A DNA stretch of 64,000 nucleotides, taken from assembly GCF_002165575.1 (NCBI RefSeq), contig NZ_MXQF01000001.1, forward strand, positions 62,001 to 126,000, written 5' to 3'. A model generated the notes under the pieces. It saw only the letters and a list, made by a program, of their open reading frames with translations. It had not been told where the DNA came from and made no database searches. This document shows positions 46,387 through 55,164 of the stretch, in pieces. Each line of letters begins with the position of its first letter. The stretch's first letter is position 1. The stretch comes from Pseudoalteromonas sp. A601 (GTDB taxonomy: Bacteria > Pseudomonadota > Gammaproteobacteria > Enterobacterales > Alteromonadaceae). Made by a program: the position numbers and the translations under genes.

Positions 46387-46977
46387 CTAAGGCCCAATAC
46401 TGATATTTTTAACTGCAACTACCGCTTTGCCACCCAGCGCATCCTTTAAATCTGGCACTAAATAAACGGCGCTAACATGCTCTTTTATTATACCTTTATC
46501 TACTGAGCTGGAAGGCGTCCAGCTCGGACGAGAAAAGTCGCTCAGATTAATACATTTAGTTTGCCAATGAGTTTGTGCCGGCAATGTATATTGATAATGA
46601 GCATAGCTTTTATCACCCTCACTCCCATAGTCTTGTTGTGATAGTTTAACGACGAGATCGGTACTACTTTTATATTCAAGCATAATGCTTGATTGGTCTG
46701 CGAGCGTTTTATTCACCAAGTCATAAATCAATTCAACCCAGGAGTTATTTTTAGCGTCGACTCGCGGCACCCGATTAAAAGCTATCCATACTTGTTCTTC
46801 GTGTAGTAATGCTTTTTTAATGGATGCTGTACTACCATGAGGGTCTGTCGCATAGCGCCAGTCACTGTCATTGAGGGGTTGGTTATTGTTTTTAGTAAAG
46901 CCACAGCTTTGTTTGGCAATTACTGAGAATGGAAGCAGCGAGCTCAAAACTAACACAGGTAAAATTCTAATGAGCAT
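46387..46977 (-). CDS. Exported protein, possible carbohydrate-binding beta-sandwich
   Basis: 196 residues, ATG 46975-46977. Signal peptide MLIRILPVLVLSSLLPFSVIA, cleaved about residue 21. The mature part holds two Cys (near 25 and 142 of the precursor) that could form a disulfide, and a beta-rich pattern with WVELIYDLVNKTL, IMLEYKSSTDLVVKL, YAHYQYTLP and CINLSDFSRPSW, which resembles CBM11/CIA30-like galactose-binding folds. No catalytic motif. Tentative; it sits near the VCBS lipoprotein, which may also handle polysaccharide. Confidence 0.6.
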   Translation of the reverse strand: MLIRILPVLVLSSLLPFSVIAKQSCGFTKNNNQPLNDSDWRYATDPHGSTASIKKALLHEEQVWIAFNRVPRVDAKNNSWVELIYDLVNKTLADQSSIMLEYKSSTDLVVKLSQQDYGSEGDKSYAHYQYTLPAQTHWQTKCINLSDFSRPSWTPSSSVDKGIIKEHVSAVYLVPDLKDALGGKAVVAVKNISIGP

Positions 46978-47032
46978 ATCAATTCCTTTTCAATTTTTCA
47001 CAAGCTTACCCTAAACTCGGTTTTATTTCAGA

Positions 47033-47061
47033 CACAAAAAATGGGCACTCAAGCCCATTCC
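47033..47061 (-). terminator. Intrinsic terminator downstream of the DUF6172 gene
   Basis: AATGGGC and GCCCATT with loop ACTCAA; on the minus strand TTTTTTGTGTC follows. It serves the gene at 47086. Confidence 0.8.
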
Positions 47062-47085
47062 TTTAGCAATGAAAGCAGTTATTGC

Positions 47086-47394
47086 TTAATCATCTGCTTC
47101 GTCATCAAAATCATGTGACTGGCGCTGTGCTGGCCTTGCAATGATTTCGACATAAAAAGACGATAAACCCTGCTTTTCAATTTCGCTGATAAAATTATTA
47201 ATTTCGGCAACATGCACAATTTGCGCTTCTTCTGCTGTGTTACCAAACTTACAATCAAATGCCCAATAATCAGCATCGAACGGCAACGTTTTGTTACGCT
47301 CTCTTTTCAAATATTTTTTCACTTCATGCTTTGCAGCGTCGACCATGCGAGGGTATTTGATTTTCTCGTGATTCAGCGTGAATGTTTTCTTCAT
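47086..47394 (-). CDS. Small conserved protein (DUF6172-like)
   Basis: 102 residues, soluble, without signal. KTFTLNHEKIKYPRMVDAAKHEVKKYLKRERNK at the start is basic and conserved-looking; FDADYWAFDCKFGNTAEEA follows; the end is acidic (DFDDEADD). I recall similar small proteins under DUF6172 in marine gammaproteobacteria; no function is known. ATG 47392-47394. Confidence 0.7.
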   Translation of the reverse strand: MKKTFTLNHEKIKYPRMVDAAKHEVKKYLKRERNKTLPFDADYWAFDCKFGNTAEEAQIVHVAEINNFISEIEKQGLSSFYVEIIARPAQRQSHDFDDEADD

Positions 47395-47539
47395 TACTTT
47401 CCTAAATTACCTTGGTTTAATGATAATGGCATTTTTGAATCCCATTTAAGGGCATTATAGCAACTGCATATAAATTTGGGTGCTTTTTTTACACTTAACG
47501 AAATAAATTACTTTAACGACTAATTATTACAATACAGTG

Positions 47540-48061
47540 TCATGCTTGCGCTAAGTGAAGGGGCTGATGTAGGGCATCATTATTGAGGCTATCATAAAAG
47601 GCTGCTGCGTCCATCTGGGGGTTATCTAGTTGGGTTTCTTTATCAAGGTGGCGCTTACGAACCACGGGTTCACAGTTATCAATGATATGAAGTGGGATGT
47701 GATTTTTATCGTCTCGAACAGCAAGTGGTTCTGGTGATAAACAACTACGTAAGCGTATGTCACTCATGCCTGCTTGTTGCAAACGTTGCGCGTTATGCTC
47801 ACCAATGAGCATATCAAACTCATCTGGGGCAAGTGGTTGTTTAGGTCCGGCCCCTAATTCTGCGCGCAGTTGTGATTCATCATATTCTTTTACATCAGCG
47901 CCAAATGGGGTTTTAGGTAAATGAAACTGACAAAAATCCAGAGCATCATGAGATAACATTGCTAAAAGTAACGCAAACTCGCCACGACGTGATTCACTCA
48001 CGCTTTTCGCGAGGCGATTGTCGAGTTGACTCTCTGTGATTAACAATCCATCGATTTGCAT
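47540..48061 (-). CDS. Conserved hypothetical protein (VC2046/SO_2500 type)
   Basis: 173 residues, soluble. N-terminal MQIDGLLITESQLDNRLAKS, then ESRRGEFALLLAMLSHDALD, and a Pro/Glu-rich C-terminal half (LSPEPLAVRDDKNHIPLHIIDNCEPVVRKRH). This fits a gammaproteobacteria-restricted family that I recall under the name VC2046/SO_2500; there is no known function. The start ATG (48059-48061) lies about 110 bases from the tRNA-Tyr pair, which is on the other strand. Confidence 0.65.
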   Translation of the reverse strand: MQIDGLLITESQLDNRLAKSVSESRRGEFALLLAMLSHDALDFCQFHLPKTPFGADVKEYDESQLRAELGAGPKQPLAPDEFDMLIGEHNAQRLQQAGMSDIRLRSCLSPEPLAVRDDKNHIPLHIIDNCEPVVRKRHLDKETQLDNPQMDAAAFYDSLNNDALHQPLHLAQA

Positions 48062-48130
48062 AGACTTTAGCCGATTATGTTCATGAATAGATATTTATCG
48101 GCATTATTTGATATTTCTTTAGCTTTTTTC

Positions 48131-48166
48131 TTTACTTAAATAATAAGTTTGCTATTATCGGCGCCG
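48131..48166 (+). promoter_or_regulatory. Promoter of the tRNA-Tyr genes
   Basis: TTTACT (48131-48136), 16-base spacer, TATTAT (48153-48158), then the GC-only discriminator CGGCGCCG. A GC-rich discriminator is the mark of stringently controlled stable-RNA promoters. Transcription would start some 8-10 bases before the first tRNA. Confidence 0.6.
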
Positions 48167-48173
48167 TTGCATT

Positions 48174-48258
48174 GGAGGGGTTCCCGAGCGGCCAAAGGGA
48201 TCAGACTGTAAATCTGACGGCTCAGCCTTCGCTGGTTCGAATCCAGCTCCCTCCACCA
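48174..48258 (+). tRNA. tRNA-Tyr, anticodon GTA, copy 1
   Basis: 85 bases with encoded CCA. GGAGGGG acceptor arm pairs with TCCCTCC before ACCA; anticodon loop CTGTAAA with GTA; long variable arm as expected for a class II bacterial tRNA-Tyr; TTCGAATC T-loop. Confidence 0.97.
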
Positions 48259-48307
48259 CTTTTCTTACCGCTAAGTTAAGTGGGGCCAAATGTAACAAAA
48301 ATAGTGT

Positions 48308-48392
48308 GGAGGGGTTCCCGAGCGGCCAAAGGGATCAGACTGTAAATCTGACGGCTCAGCCTTCGCTGGTTCGAATCCAGCTCCCTCCACCA
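48308..48392 (+). tRNA. tRNA-Tyr, anticodon GTA, copy 2
   Basis: Base-for-base identical to the copy at 48174-48258; 49 bases separate them. Probably one transcript. The repeat unit is the tRNA plus a few following bases (CACTTT), so it looks like a recent tandem duplication kept identical by conversion. Confidence 0.97.
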
Positions 48393-48772
48393 CTTTCCTA
48401 CTAAGTATTATTTATTATCATTCACTTCTTCTATTTTATATCTCAAAAAAATTAATTAATTAACTATTTAGTACATCCCTCAATCAGTTCTCTAAGCCAG
48501 CCTATTGCAACTAAACAATTGAAACACTTTCTTAAGCGCATATGTTTTAACTCACTCAAATGGCGCCACCAAAACCACCCTAAGCCTTTCTATGCCTAGT
48601 TTGCTATATTCTATTTTACGATTACTTTAATCTGTCTCACACGGCCTCTGAGGCTGAGTTTACATTTGAGACACTGGTTGGTTCTAATTTAAAAAAACGG
48701 ACGGGGATAAAATACAGCTTAAAAGCGTATTACGTATTTAGTGGATATTAATTGATGGAATAGATGTGGTTT
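48393..48772. other. Intergenic region without recognised genes
   Basis: First part of the 630-base gap between the tRNA-Tyr pair and the rplS operon. AT-rich, with no ORF that has a ribosome binding site. It leads into REP-like repeats. Confidence 0.5.
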
Positions 48773-48957
48773 ACTCGACTAGCTTTACTTTTGCTAACTG
48801 CTTTAAACAATCACAGCTAAAGCTTGTTCCTACAGAGGGGCTATTTCAACTCGCTAGCTTTACTCTCGCTAACTTTACTCTCGCTAACTGCTTTAACAAT
48901 CACAGCTAAAGCTTGTTCCTACGGGGCTATTTCAACTCGCTAACTTTACTCTCGCAC
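48773..48957. repeat. REP-like tandem repeat patch
   Basis: Two imperfect units of about 90 bases. Both contain GCTAACTGCTTTAAA or GCTAACTGCTTTAAC, then AATCACAGCTAAAGCTTGTT followed by CCTAC, and GGGGCTATTTCAACTCGCTA. A shorter motif, TTTACTCTCGCTAAC, occurs three times. AGCTAAAGCT is nearly palindromic. This style resembles extragenic palindromic repeats of marine gammaproteobacteria. It lies behind the rplS terminator. Confidence 0.75.
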
Positions 48958-48966
48958 CCAAAAACC

Positions 48967-49002
48967 AAAACAGGTTGTAACCCGAAGGCTACAACCTGTT
49001 TT
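48967..49002 (-). terminator. Intrinsic terminator of the rpsP-rplS operon
   Basis: AAAACAGGTTGTA and TACAACCTGTTTT, a 13-base perfect stem with a GC-rich loop. T-rich on both strands, so it is probably bidirectional. It lies 25 bases after the rplS stop. Confidence 0.88.
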
Positions 49003-49026
49003 ATCTGCGTTGATAAACAGCGCGTA

Positions 49027-49386
49027 TTAGTTAAGTTTTTCTCTAATACGTGCAGATTTACCAGAACGCTCACGTAGATAGTAAAGCTTAGCACGGCGAA
49101 CTGCACCGCGACGCTTAACTGCTACGCTATCGATAAGAGGGCTGTGCGTTTGGAATACACGTTCAACACCTTCACCGCTCGAGATTTTACGAACTGTGAA
49201 TGCTGAGTGAAGACCACGATTACGCTTAGCGATTACAACACCTTCAAAGGCCTGTAGACGCTCTTTAGCACCTTCTTTTACACGCACCTGTACAACTACT
49301 GTATCACCAGGGCCGAATGCTGGTACGTCTGTTTTTAGCTGCTCATTTTCAAGCGCTTTAATAATATTTTGGTTTACTTTTGCCAT
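49027..49386 (-). CDS. rplS: 50S ribosomal protein L19
   Basis: 119 residues from ATG 49384-49386; a GTG four codons upstream is a weaker start. Lies at the 30S-50S interface. Marks: [78 protein letters not shown]. Last gene of rpsP-rimM-trmD-rplS, as in E. coli. Confidence 0.97.
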   Translation of the reverse strand: MAKVNQNIIKALENEQLKTDVPAFGPGDTVVVQVRVKEGAKERLQAFEGVVIAKRNRGLHSAFTVRKISSGEGVERVFQTHSPLIDSVAVKRRGAVRRAKLYYLRERSGKSARIREKLN

Positions 49387-49419
49387 TATGTTTCTCACTT
49401 TCCTAGGTGTAACTGTCTT

Positions 49420-50187
49420 CTAGCCACAAGCTTTTTGGTACTCTTGCTGAAATTTTGCGAGTAATACCGCTTGCTCCTCAGTCAGAGCTAGGTTATGCAA
49501 CAAGTCAGGACGTCGTAACCAAGTTCTGCCTAGTGACTGCATTTGCCGCCATTTAGCTATCTCTTGGTGGTTTCCACTGAGTAATACAGCAGGAACCTGT
49601 TTGTCGTCCAATGTTTCTGGCCGTGTATAGTGAGGACAATCTAGCAAGCCATCCGAAAATGAATCTTGCTCTGCTGATTGGTTATGCCCTAACACACCTG
49701 GCACTAATCGCGCTACTGCATCAATTAATGTCATGGCTGGTAGTTCACCACCACTCAAAATAAAATCACCAATTGACCATTCTTCGTCAACGTATGACTC
49801 TATTATTCTCTCGTCTATACCTTCATAGCGACCGGCAATCAAAATCAGCTTTTCAGAGTTTGCGAGTTCGCTCGCTCCTTGCTGATCTAATTTGCGCCCT
49901 TGCGGGGACATATAAATTACTTTTGCACCATCACCTGCCGCTTTTTTTGCGTCAAGAATGGCTTGTTTCAATGGTTCAACCATCATTAACATACCCGGCC
50001 CGCCCCCGTAAGGACGGTCATCAACGGTTCTATGCTTATCAGTTGCATAGTCTCGCGGATTCCAGCAGTTAAAGTCGATTAAACCACTTTTTACTGCACG
50101 ACCTGTTACACCTTGCTGTGTAATGGCATCAAACATGTCCGGGAAAAGGCTGATAACCCCTACCCACAACGAACTCGTTTGACTCAT
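49420..50187 (-). CDS. trmD: tRNA (guanine37-N1)-methyltransferase TrmD
   Basis: 255 residues; SPOUT enzyme with a trefoil knot. [45 protein letters not shown] (knot, SAM-binding), and [20 protein letters not shown]. Methylates G37 of tRNAs reading CNN codons to prevent frameshifts. The start overlaps the rimM stop by one base. Confidence 0.97.
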   Translation of the reverse strand: MSQTSSLWVGVISLFPDMFDAITQQGVTGRAVKSGLIDFNCWNPRDYATDKHRTVDDRPYGGGPGMLMMVEPLKQAILDAKKAAGDGAKVIYMSPQGRKLDQQGASELANSEKLILIAGRYEGIDERIIESYVDEEWSIGDFILSGGELPAMTLIDAVARLVPGVLGHNQSAEQDSFSDGLLDCPHYTRPETLDDKQVPAVLLSGNHQEIAKWRQMQSLGRTWLRRPDLLHNLALTEEQAVLLAKFQQEYQKACG

Positions 50188-50723
50188 TAAAAGCCAGGAT
50201 CCCAGTCTACGGTAATTTTTCTCGCTTCGTGTTTAACTTCTTTAATAACTGAATCAGTTAAAAATGGAATTAAACGCTCAGCTTGGCCAAATGCATCTTT
50301 ATTATTTGCTTTCACAACTAATACGTCATTTGAGCCTGTCTCCATCAGGTCATCAACAGTGCCTAAGTTATAACCTTTATCAGTTACAACCGACATGCCA
50401 ATGAGATCTCGCCAATAGAATTCACCTTGCGGTAATTCTGGTAGCTGCGCTGAATCCACAGAGATTTCAACATTGGTATACGCCATTGCTTGGTCTCTGT
50501 CGTTTACTTGCGCAAACTTAGCGATAAAGCCTTTGTTGTGGCGACGCCAGTCGACCACTTCTAAGGTCTGCCATTTACCTTGCTGCCCTATCAACCACGG
50601 GCTGAAATCGAAGATCCCTTGGGGATCATCAGTAAATGAATGTACCTTAAGCCAGCCCTTTATACCATACGGGGCACCGAGCTTTCCTACGACAATTATT
50701 GATGAGGTGTTCTCTTGACTCAT
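50187..50723 (-). CDS. rimM: 16S rRNA processing protein RimM
   Basis: 178 residues. Assists maturation of the 30S head; binds S19. [22 protein letters not shown] at the N-terminus and the PRC-barrel-like second half ([46 protein letters not shown]). The ribosome binding site is weak, suggesting coupling to rpsP 17 bases upstream. Confidence 0.96.
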   Translation of the reverse strand: MSQENTSSIIVVGKLGAPYGIKGWLKVHSFTDDPQGIFDFSPWLIGQQGKWQTLEVVDWRRHNKGFIAKFAQVNDRDQAMAYTNVEISVDSAQLPELPQGEFYWRDLIGMSVVTDKGYNLGTVDDLMETGSNDVLVVKANNKDAFGQAERLIPFLTDSVIKEVKHEARKITVDWDPGF

Positions 50724-50740
50724 GGTTACACTTACGCCTA

Positions 50741-50989
50741 TTAAGCCGCTTTACGAGCGTCTTTAACTAACTTAGCTACACGATCTGAAAGACCTGCGCC
50801 TTGACCTACCCAGTGATCAACACGAGATAAATCTAAACGAACTTTTTCTTCCTGACCTGAAGCAATTGGGTTAAAGAAACCTACTTTCTCGATGAAGCGA
50901 CCGTCACGCGAGAAACGGCTATCCGCAACCACAATTTGATAGAAAGGGCGTTTTTTAGCGCCACCACGTTGCAAACGAATAGTTACCAT
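50741..50989 (-). CDS. rpsP: 30S ribosomal protein S16
   Basis: 82 residues, as in E. coli. [20 protein letters not shown] and [20 protein letters not shown] are invariant family stretches. AGAGGAC precedes the ATG. First ribosomal gene of the operon, 259 bases after ffh; the gap holds the ffh terminator and presumably the operon promoter. Confidence 0.97.
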   Translation of the reverse strand: MVTIRLQRGGAKKRPFYQIVVADSRFSRDGRFIEKVGFFNPIASGQEEKVRLDLSRVDHWVGQGAGLSDRVAKLVKDARKAA

Positions 50990-51179
50990 ACCGTCCTCTA
51001 AATAGATTGACTGTTTTCATTAATAAGATTTACTCCCCAGTATGGGGAGCTGGGGAATTGTACGAGTTTTTAGCAACAATGCAAGTAAGAAGTGATCTAA
51101 AATTCCAGTTTAGTAGATTAAACACTGATCTGTGCGTCAAATAAGGAGTTGTAAGCAATTGAATGCATAAATTATCCAC

Positions 51180-51208
51180 AAAAAAAGAGGCGTTTCGCCT
51201 CTTTTTAA
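51180..51208 (-). terminator. Intrinsic terminator after ffh
   Basis: AAAAGAGGCG and CGCCTCTTTT with a tight loop, A run before and T run after. Usable on both strands. It separates ffh from rpsP. Confidence 0.88.
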
Positions 51209-51248
51209 AATTAATTTGCCTGTTTATTATGCAAAATTAACTACTGTA

Positions 51249-52628
51249 TTAAAATTTAGGTCCGCCGCCGCCCATCATACCCGGTGGCATCATGCCTTTC
51301 ATACCGCGCATCATTTTTTGCATACCGCCCTTACCTTTCATCTTTTTCATCATTTTTTGCATTTGGGTAAACTGTTTGAGCAATTTATTGATTTCTTGTA
51401 CTTGCGTACCTGAACCTGCTGCGATACGCTTTTTACGCGACCCTTTGATGATTTCTGGACGCGCACGCTCTTGTTTTGTCATTGAGCTGATGATTGCTTC
51501 CATTTGAATTAAGGTTTTATCACCCATTTGGCCTTTGACTGCATCAGGTAAATTAGCCATTCCTGGTAATTTATCAAGCATTGACATCATGCCACCCATA
51601 TTTTTCATCTGCTTTAATTGCTCTGCAAAATCATCCAGGGTAAAGCCGTTTCCTTTAAATACTTTTTCAGCAACCTTGGCTGCTTTTTCCTTATCGACTT
51701 TCATTTCGACTTCTTCGATTAATGAAAGTACGTCACCCATACCTAATATACGTGACGCGATACGGTCAGGGTGAAAAGGCTCAAGTGCATCAGTGCGCTC
51801 GCCCACACCCATAAACTTAATTGGCTTACCGGTAATGTGGCGAATAGATAAAGCAGCACCACCACGTGCATCACCGTCGGTTTTGGTTAAAATCACACCA
51901 GTCAGCGGCAATGCTTCATCAAATGCTTTAGCTGTATTTGCCGCATCTTGACCTGTCATTGCATCGACAACGAATAAGGTCTCGATAGGATTAATCGCAC
52001 TGTGCAGCGCTTTAATTTCATCCATCATGTCGCTATCAACATGTAAGCGACCCGCGGTATCGACTAATACAACATCAATGAATTTCTTTTTCGCATGAGA
52101 AATTGCCGCATTGGCAATATCGACCGGTTTTTGTGAAATATCACTGGGGAAGAAATCGACATCAACTTCAGTAGCTAATGTTTCTAGCTGTTTAATCGCC
52201 GCAGGACGATACACATCGGCACTCACTACCAGAACAGACTTCTTCTTGCGCTCTTTTAAAAACTTCGCCAGTTTACCCACACTGGTGGTTTTACCCGCAC
52301 CTTGAAGGCCTGCCATCATTACGACTGCTGGAGGTTGGGCATTTAAGCTTAATTCTTCGTTTGCCTCACCCATGGCTTTTTCAAGTTCTTCTCGTACTAT
52401 TTTTACAAAAACTTGGCCTGGGCTTAAGCTTTTAGTGACTTCAACACCAACAGCACGTTCTTTTACTTGTTTTACAAACTCACGAACAACAGGTAACGCA
52501 ACGTCAGCTTCTAAAAAAGCCATGCGCACTTCACGCAGCGTGTCTTTGATATTATCTTCTGTTAGGCGTCCGCGGCCGCTAATATTTTTTAAGGTTTTAC
52601 CTAGTCGTTCTTGGAGATTCTCAAACAT
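51249..52628 (-). CDS. ffh: Signal recognition particle protein Ffh (SRP54)
   Basis: 459 residues. NG GTPase domain with GLQGAGKTTSVGKLA (P loop, about 107-121), DTAGRLHVDSDMMDE, TKTDGDARGGAALS; the methionine-rich M domain (about 300-459) binds 4.5S RNA and signal sequences and ends in a Met/Gly-rich tail (MMPPGMMGGGGPKF). Targets inner-membrane proteins co-translationally. Same order ffh-rpsP as in E. coli. Confidence 0.98.
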   Translation of the reverse strand: MFENLQERLGKTLKNISGRGRLTEDNIKDTLREVRMAFLEADVALPVVREFVKQVKERAVGVEVTKSLSPGQVFVKIVREELEKAMGEANEELSLNAQPPAVVMMAGLQGAGKTTSVGKLAKFLKERKKKSVLVVSADVYRPAAIKQLETLATEVDVDFFPSDISQKPVDIANAAISHAKKKFIDVVLVDTAGRLHVDSDMMDEIKALHSAINPIETLFVVDAMTGQDAANTAKAFDEALPLTGVILTKTDGDARGGAALSIRHITGKPIKFMGVGERTDALEPFHPDRIASRILGMGDVLSLIEEVEMKVDKEKAAKVAEKVFKGNGFTLDDFAEQLKQMKNMGGMMSMLDKLPGMANLPDAVKGQMGDKTLIQMEAIISSMTKQERARPEIIKGSRKKRIAAGSGTQVQEINKLLKQFTQMQKMMKKMKGKGGMQKMMRGMKGMMPPGMMGGGGPKF

Positions 52629-52884
52629 ATAAAGGGTCCGATAAAACGTGATACCGATAGCATGTGAATCATGTAGCTCAAATTGTGAGCCAAAATTTAT
52701 GCTTATCAGTATTAATTTAAATTTTAATTAAAAACAGTATACCGTAAATCTAGGCGCACAATACAGTATTCAAGTACTCTGTTTGAGTTTCTTTTTACAA
52801 AGTCTAGGCTTTTGCCTTGCTATAAAATACAATGGGCTAACTTTAACAAGGATTATTTGACTCAAATTGAGTGGCCAAAGCACT

Positions 52885-53691
52885 ATGCTGATTATTAGTT
52901 TAACTATTATTGCCAGTTTATTTTACGTATTAGCGACATCTCATGTGTTGTCTCGGCTGTTTCATCAACAAGGACCGAGCCAAAAGCTCACTGTCATACT
53001 CAGTACAGTGGCAATCTTAGCGCATATGCTGTTGTTAGTTAATTCTGTGTTTCGTGCTGATGGGCAAGATTTAAGTATTGTTAATGTTGCTCTGCTTACA
53101 TGTTGGGTCATTGTGGTTTCGGTCACAACTGTATCACTTAAATTTCCTGCAACACTTTTACTCCCCGTTGTTTATGGCTTTGCGGCAATTCTGACCTTTG
53201 CTAGTTTGTTTATTCCTCACCACATTTTACTGCAAAGCATTGAAGTAGAAATCGCTCTAGTCACCCATATATCACTGTCCTTATTAGCCTATTGCGTCCT
53301 GATCATTGCGACTTTATACGGTGTGCAATTTTACTTTATTGATAAGCGCTTAAAACGCAAAGACCTAGCGATTGTTCACAGCCACTTGCCGCCTTTAATG
53401 GTGGTTGAACGCCAGCTCTATCATTTGCTAACATTGGGCACTGTTTTATTAAGCGCAGCACTGCTTTCAGGCTTTTTATTTTTAGATGGCATGTTCGCTA
53501 GTGAGTTTATCCATAAGACTATTTTGTCATTAATTGCATGGGCAATATTTGCTATTGTAACGCTAGGGCATATAGTTAAAGGCTGGCGTGGAAAACCAGT
53601 TGTACTGGCTATTATGGTCGCGGCATTTGTCCTGACCCTCGCTTATTTTGGCAGCCGTTTTATACAAGAAGTTATTCTGAATAAGTTTTAA
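52885..53691 (+). CDS. ypjD: CcsA/CcmC-like inner-membrane protein YpjD
   Basis: 268 residues from ATG 52885-52887 (a TTG six codons before is not supported). Eight predicted transmembrane segments. Cytochrome c assembly protein family: the conserved core VTHISLSLLAYCVLIIATLYGVQ, PPLMVVERQLYHLLTLG, and HKTILSLIAWAIF, with conserved His residues and a GWRGKP loop. E. coli ypjD is the counterpart, also beside ffh and divergent from it. Perhaps haem-related transport; the exact role is unknown. Confidence 0.92.
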   Translation: MLIISLTIIASLFYVLATSHVLSRLFHQQGPSQKLTVILSTVAILAHMLLLVNSVFRADGQDLSIVNVALLTCWVIVVSVTTVSLKFPATLLLPVVYGFAAILTFASLFIPHHILLQSIEVEIALVTHISLSLLAYCVLIIATLYGVQFYFIDKRLKRKDLAIVHSHLPPLMVVERQLYHLLTLGTVLLSAALLSGFLFLDGMFASEFIHKTILSLIAWAIFAIVTLGHIVKGWRGKPVVLAIMVAAFVLTLAYFGSRFIQEVILNKF

Positions 53692-53752
53692 CTTGACTCA
53701 GGCTGCTCACTACCGCTTAATACGCATTGATTTATAATAAAAGGATCCTTCT

Positions 53753-55021
53753 TTGGACAGCATATCGACGAGTGTTTTATTTATAATACTCGGTATTCTA
53801 ATTTTATGTTCTGCATACTTTTCTGGCTCTGAAACGGGCATCATGTCAATAAACAGAATTCGTCTGCGCCACCTCGCTAAAGAAAATCATCGTGCTGCCA
53901 AACGCGTTAATAAGCTGCTGAGCCGTCCTGACAGACTCATCGGCTTGATCCTAATTGGTAATAACCTCGTTAATATCGCTGCTGCTCAGGTTGCCACTAT
54001 CATTGGTATTCGTTTGTACGGTGATTTAGGTATCGCTATTGCAACTGGTGTACTTACACTTGTTGTACTTATCTTTGCTGAAGTTACGCCAAAAACCCTT
54101 GCTGCTCTCTACCCAGAAAAAGTCGCTTTCCCAAGCTCGGTAGTACTAAAAGGGTTACTTAAAATTTTGTTCCCGTTTGTTGTCGTAGTCAATTGGATGA
54201 CCAACGGAATGTTACGCTTATTTGGTATTAGCGCTGAACAAATAGACGAACACAGCATGAGTAAAGAAGAGTTAAAGTCTGTATTAAATGAGTCCGGTGC
54301 ACTAATCCCCGCTCGCCACCAGAGCATGTTGACCTCTATTTTAGATTTAGAGCAAGTCACCGTTGAAGATATTATGATCCCGCGTAATGAAATTATTGCT
54401 ATCGATATCAATGACGACTGGAAACTAATTAGTAAACAGTTAACACACGCCCAGCATACCCGCGTGCTGTTATACCGCGATCAAATTGATGACGCTGTTG
54501 GCTTTATTCATTCACGTGATGCGCTACGCCTACTAACTAAAGAACAATTTGATAAACCCTCTTTACTACGGGCTGTTCGTGAAATTTACTTTATTCCTGA
54601 AGGTACATCTCTCAATACACAGCTGTTTAAGTTCCAACAATCAAAAGAACGCATTGGCTTAGTGGTTGATGAATATGGTGATATTCAAGGCCTCGTTACG
54701 CTTGAGGACATATTAGAAGAAGTGGTTGGTGATTTTACTACAACACAAACGCGAACCCCTAGCGAAGAAATTGTGCCGCAAGAAGACGGCTCATTCTTAG
54801 TGGATGGCAGTGCCAATGTACGTGATCTGAATAAAGAAATGGATTGGGAATTCCCGCTTGATGGGCCTAAAACTCTCAGTGGTTTAATTATTGAATACTT
54901 AGAAGACATTCCAGATACTAACTTAAGTTTACGTATTTCAGGCTACCCTATTGAAGTCGTTGAAGTTAAAGAAAACATGATCAAGTTAGTACGCATTCAA
55001 GCCAATAAACGTAACGTATAA
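53753..55021 (+). CDS. corB: CNNM/CorB-type membrane protein (YfjD family)
   Basis: 422 residues from TTG 53753-53755, with AAGGAT six bases upstream. Order: DUF21 membrane domain with ETGIMSINRIRLRHLA and four hydrophobic helices (about 5-150), two CBS domains (about 205-325; TVEDIMIPRNEIIAI, GLVVDEYGDIQGLVTLEDI), and the C-terminal CorC/HlyC domain (about 340-415; DGSFLVDGSANVRDLN). This is E. coli CorB/YfjD, linked to Mg2+/Co2+ handling. It follows ypjD as in E. coli. TTG start is uncommon but well placed. Confidence 0.93.
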   Translation: MDSISTSVLFIILGILILCSAYFSGSETGIMSINRIRLRHLAKENHRAAKRVNKLLSRPDRLIGLILIGNNLVNIAAAQVATIIGIRLYGDLGIAIATGVLTLVVLIFAEVTPKTLAALYPEKVAFPSSVVLKGLLKILFPFVVVVNWMTNGMLRLFGISAEQIDEHSMSKEELKSVLNESGALIPARHQSMLTSILDLEQVTVEDIMIPRNEIIAIDINDDWKLISKQLTHAQHTRVLLYRDQIDDAVGFIHSRDALRLLTKEQFDKPSLLRAVREIYFIPEGTSLNTQLFKFQQSKERIGLVVDEYGDIQGLVTLEDILEEVVGDFTTTQTRTPSEEIVPQEDGSFLVDGSANVRDLNKEMDWEFPLDGPKTLSGLIIEYLEDIPDTNLSLRISGYPIEVVEVKENMIKLVRIQANKRNV

Positions 55022-55164
55022 GTCTCTAAAGTAGAGTAGTGAAATACTACTCTACTCCTCTTCACTTTAAAATTTCTGAATTTTCCGATCCAATTACTCA
55101 TTTAAGTCATAAATATTAGACTATTATAGACTCTGCTAATTTTATGCTTAACGGAGAATCCTTA

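Noticed and set aside
46982-47085. Hairpin before the DUF6172 gene end as a riboswitch
   Set aside because: It is a simple terminator stem (AATGGGC/GCCCATT) with a T tail and no further conserved structure visible.
41437-48172. Prophage or integrated element ending at the tRNA-Tyr genes
   Set aside because: No integrase, phage gene or direct repeat of the tRNA 3' end at the other side was found; the region looks like ordinary accessory genes.
48773-48957. CRISPR array
   Set aside because: Only two long diverged units, no regular 28-37 base repeats with unique spacers, and no cas gene.
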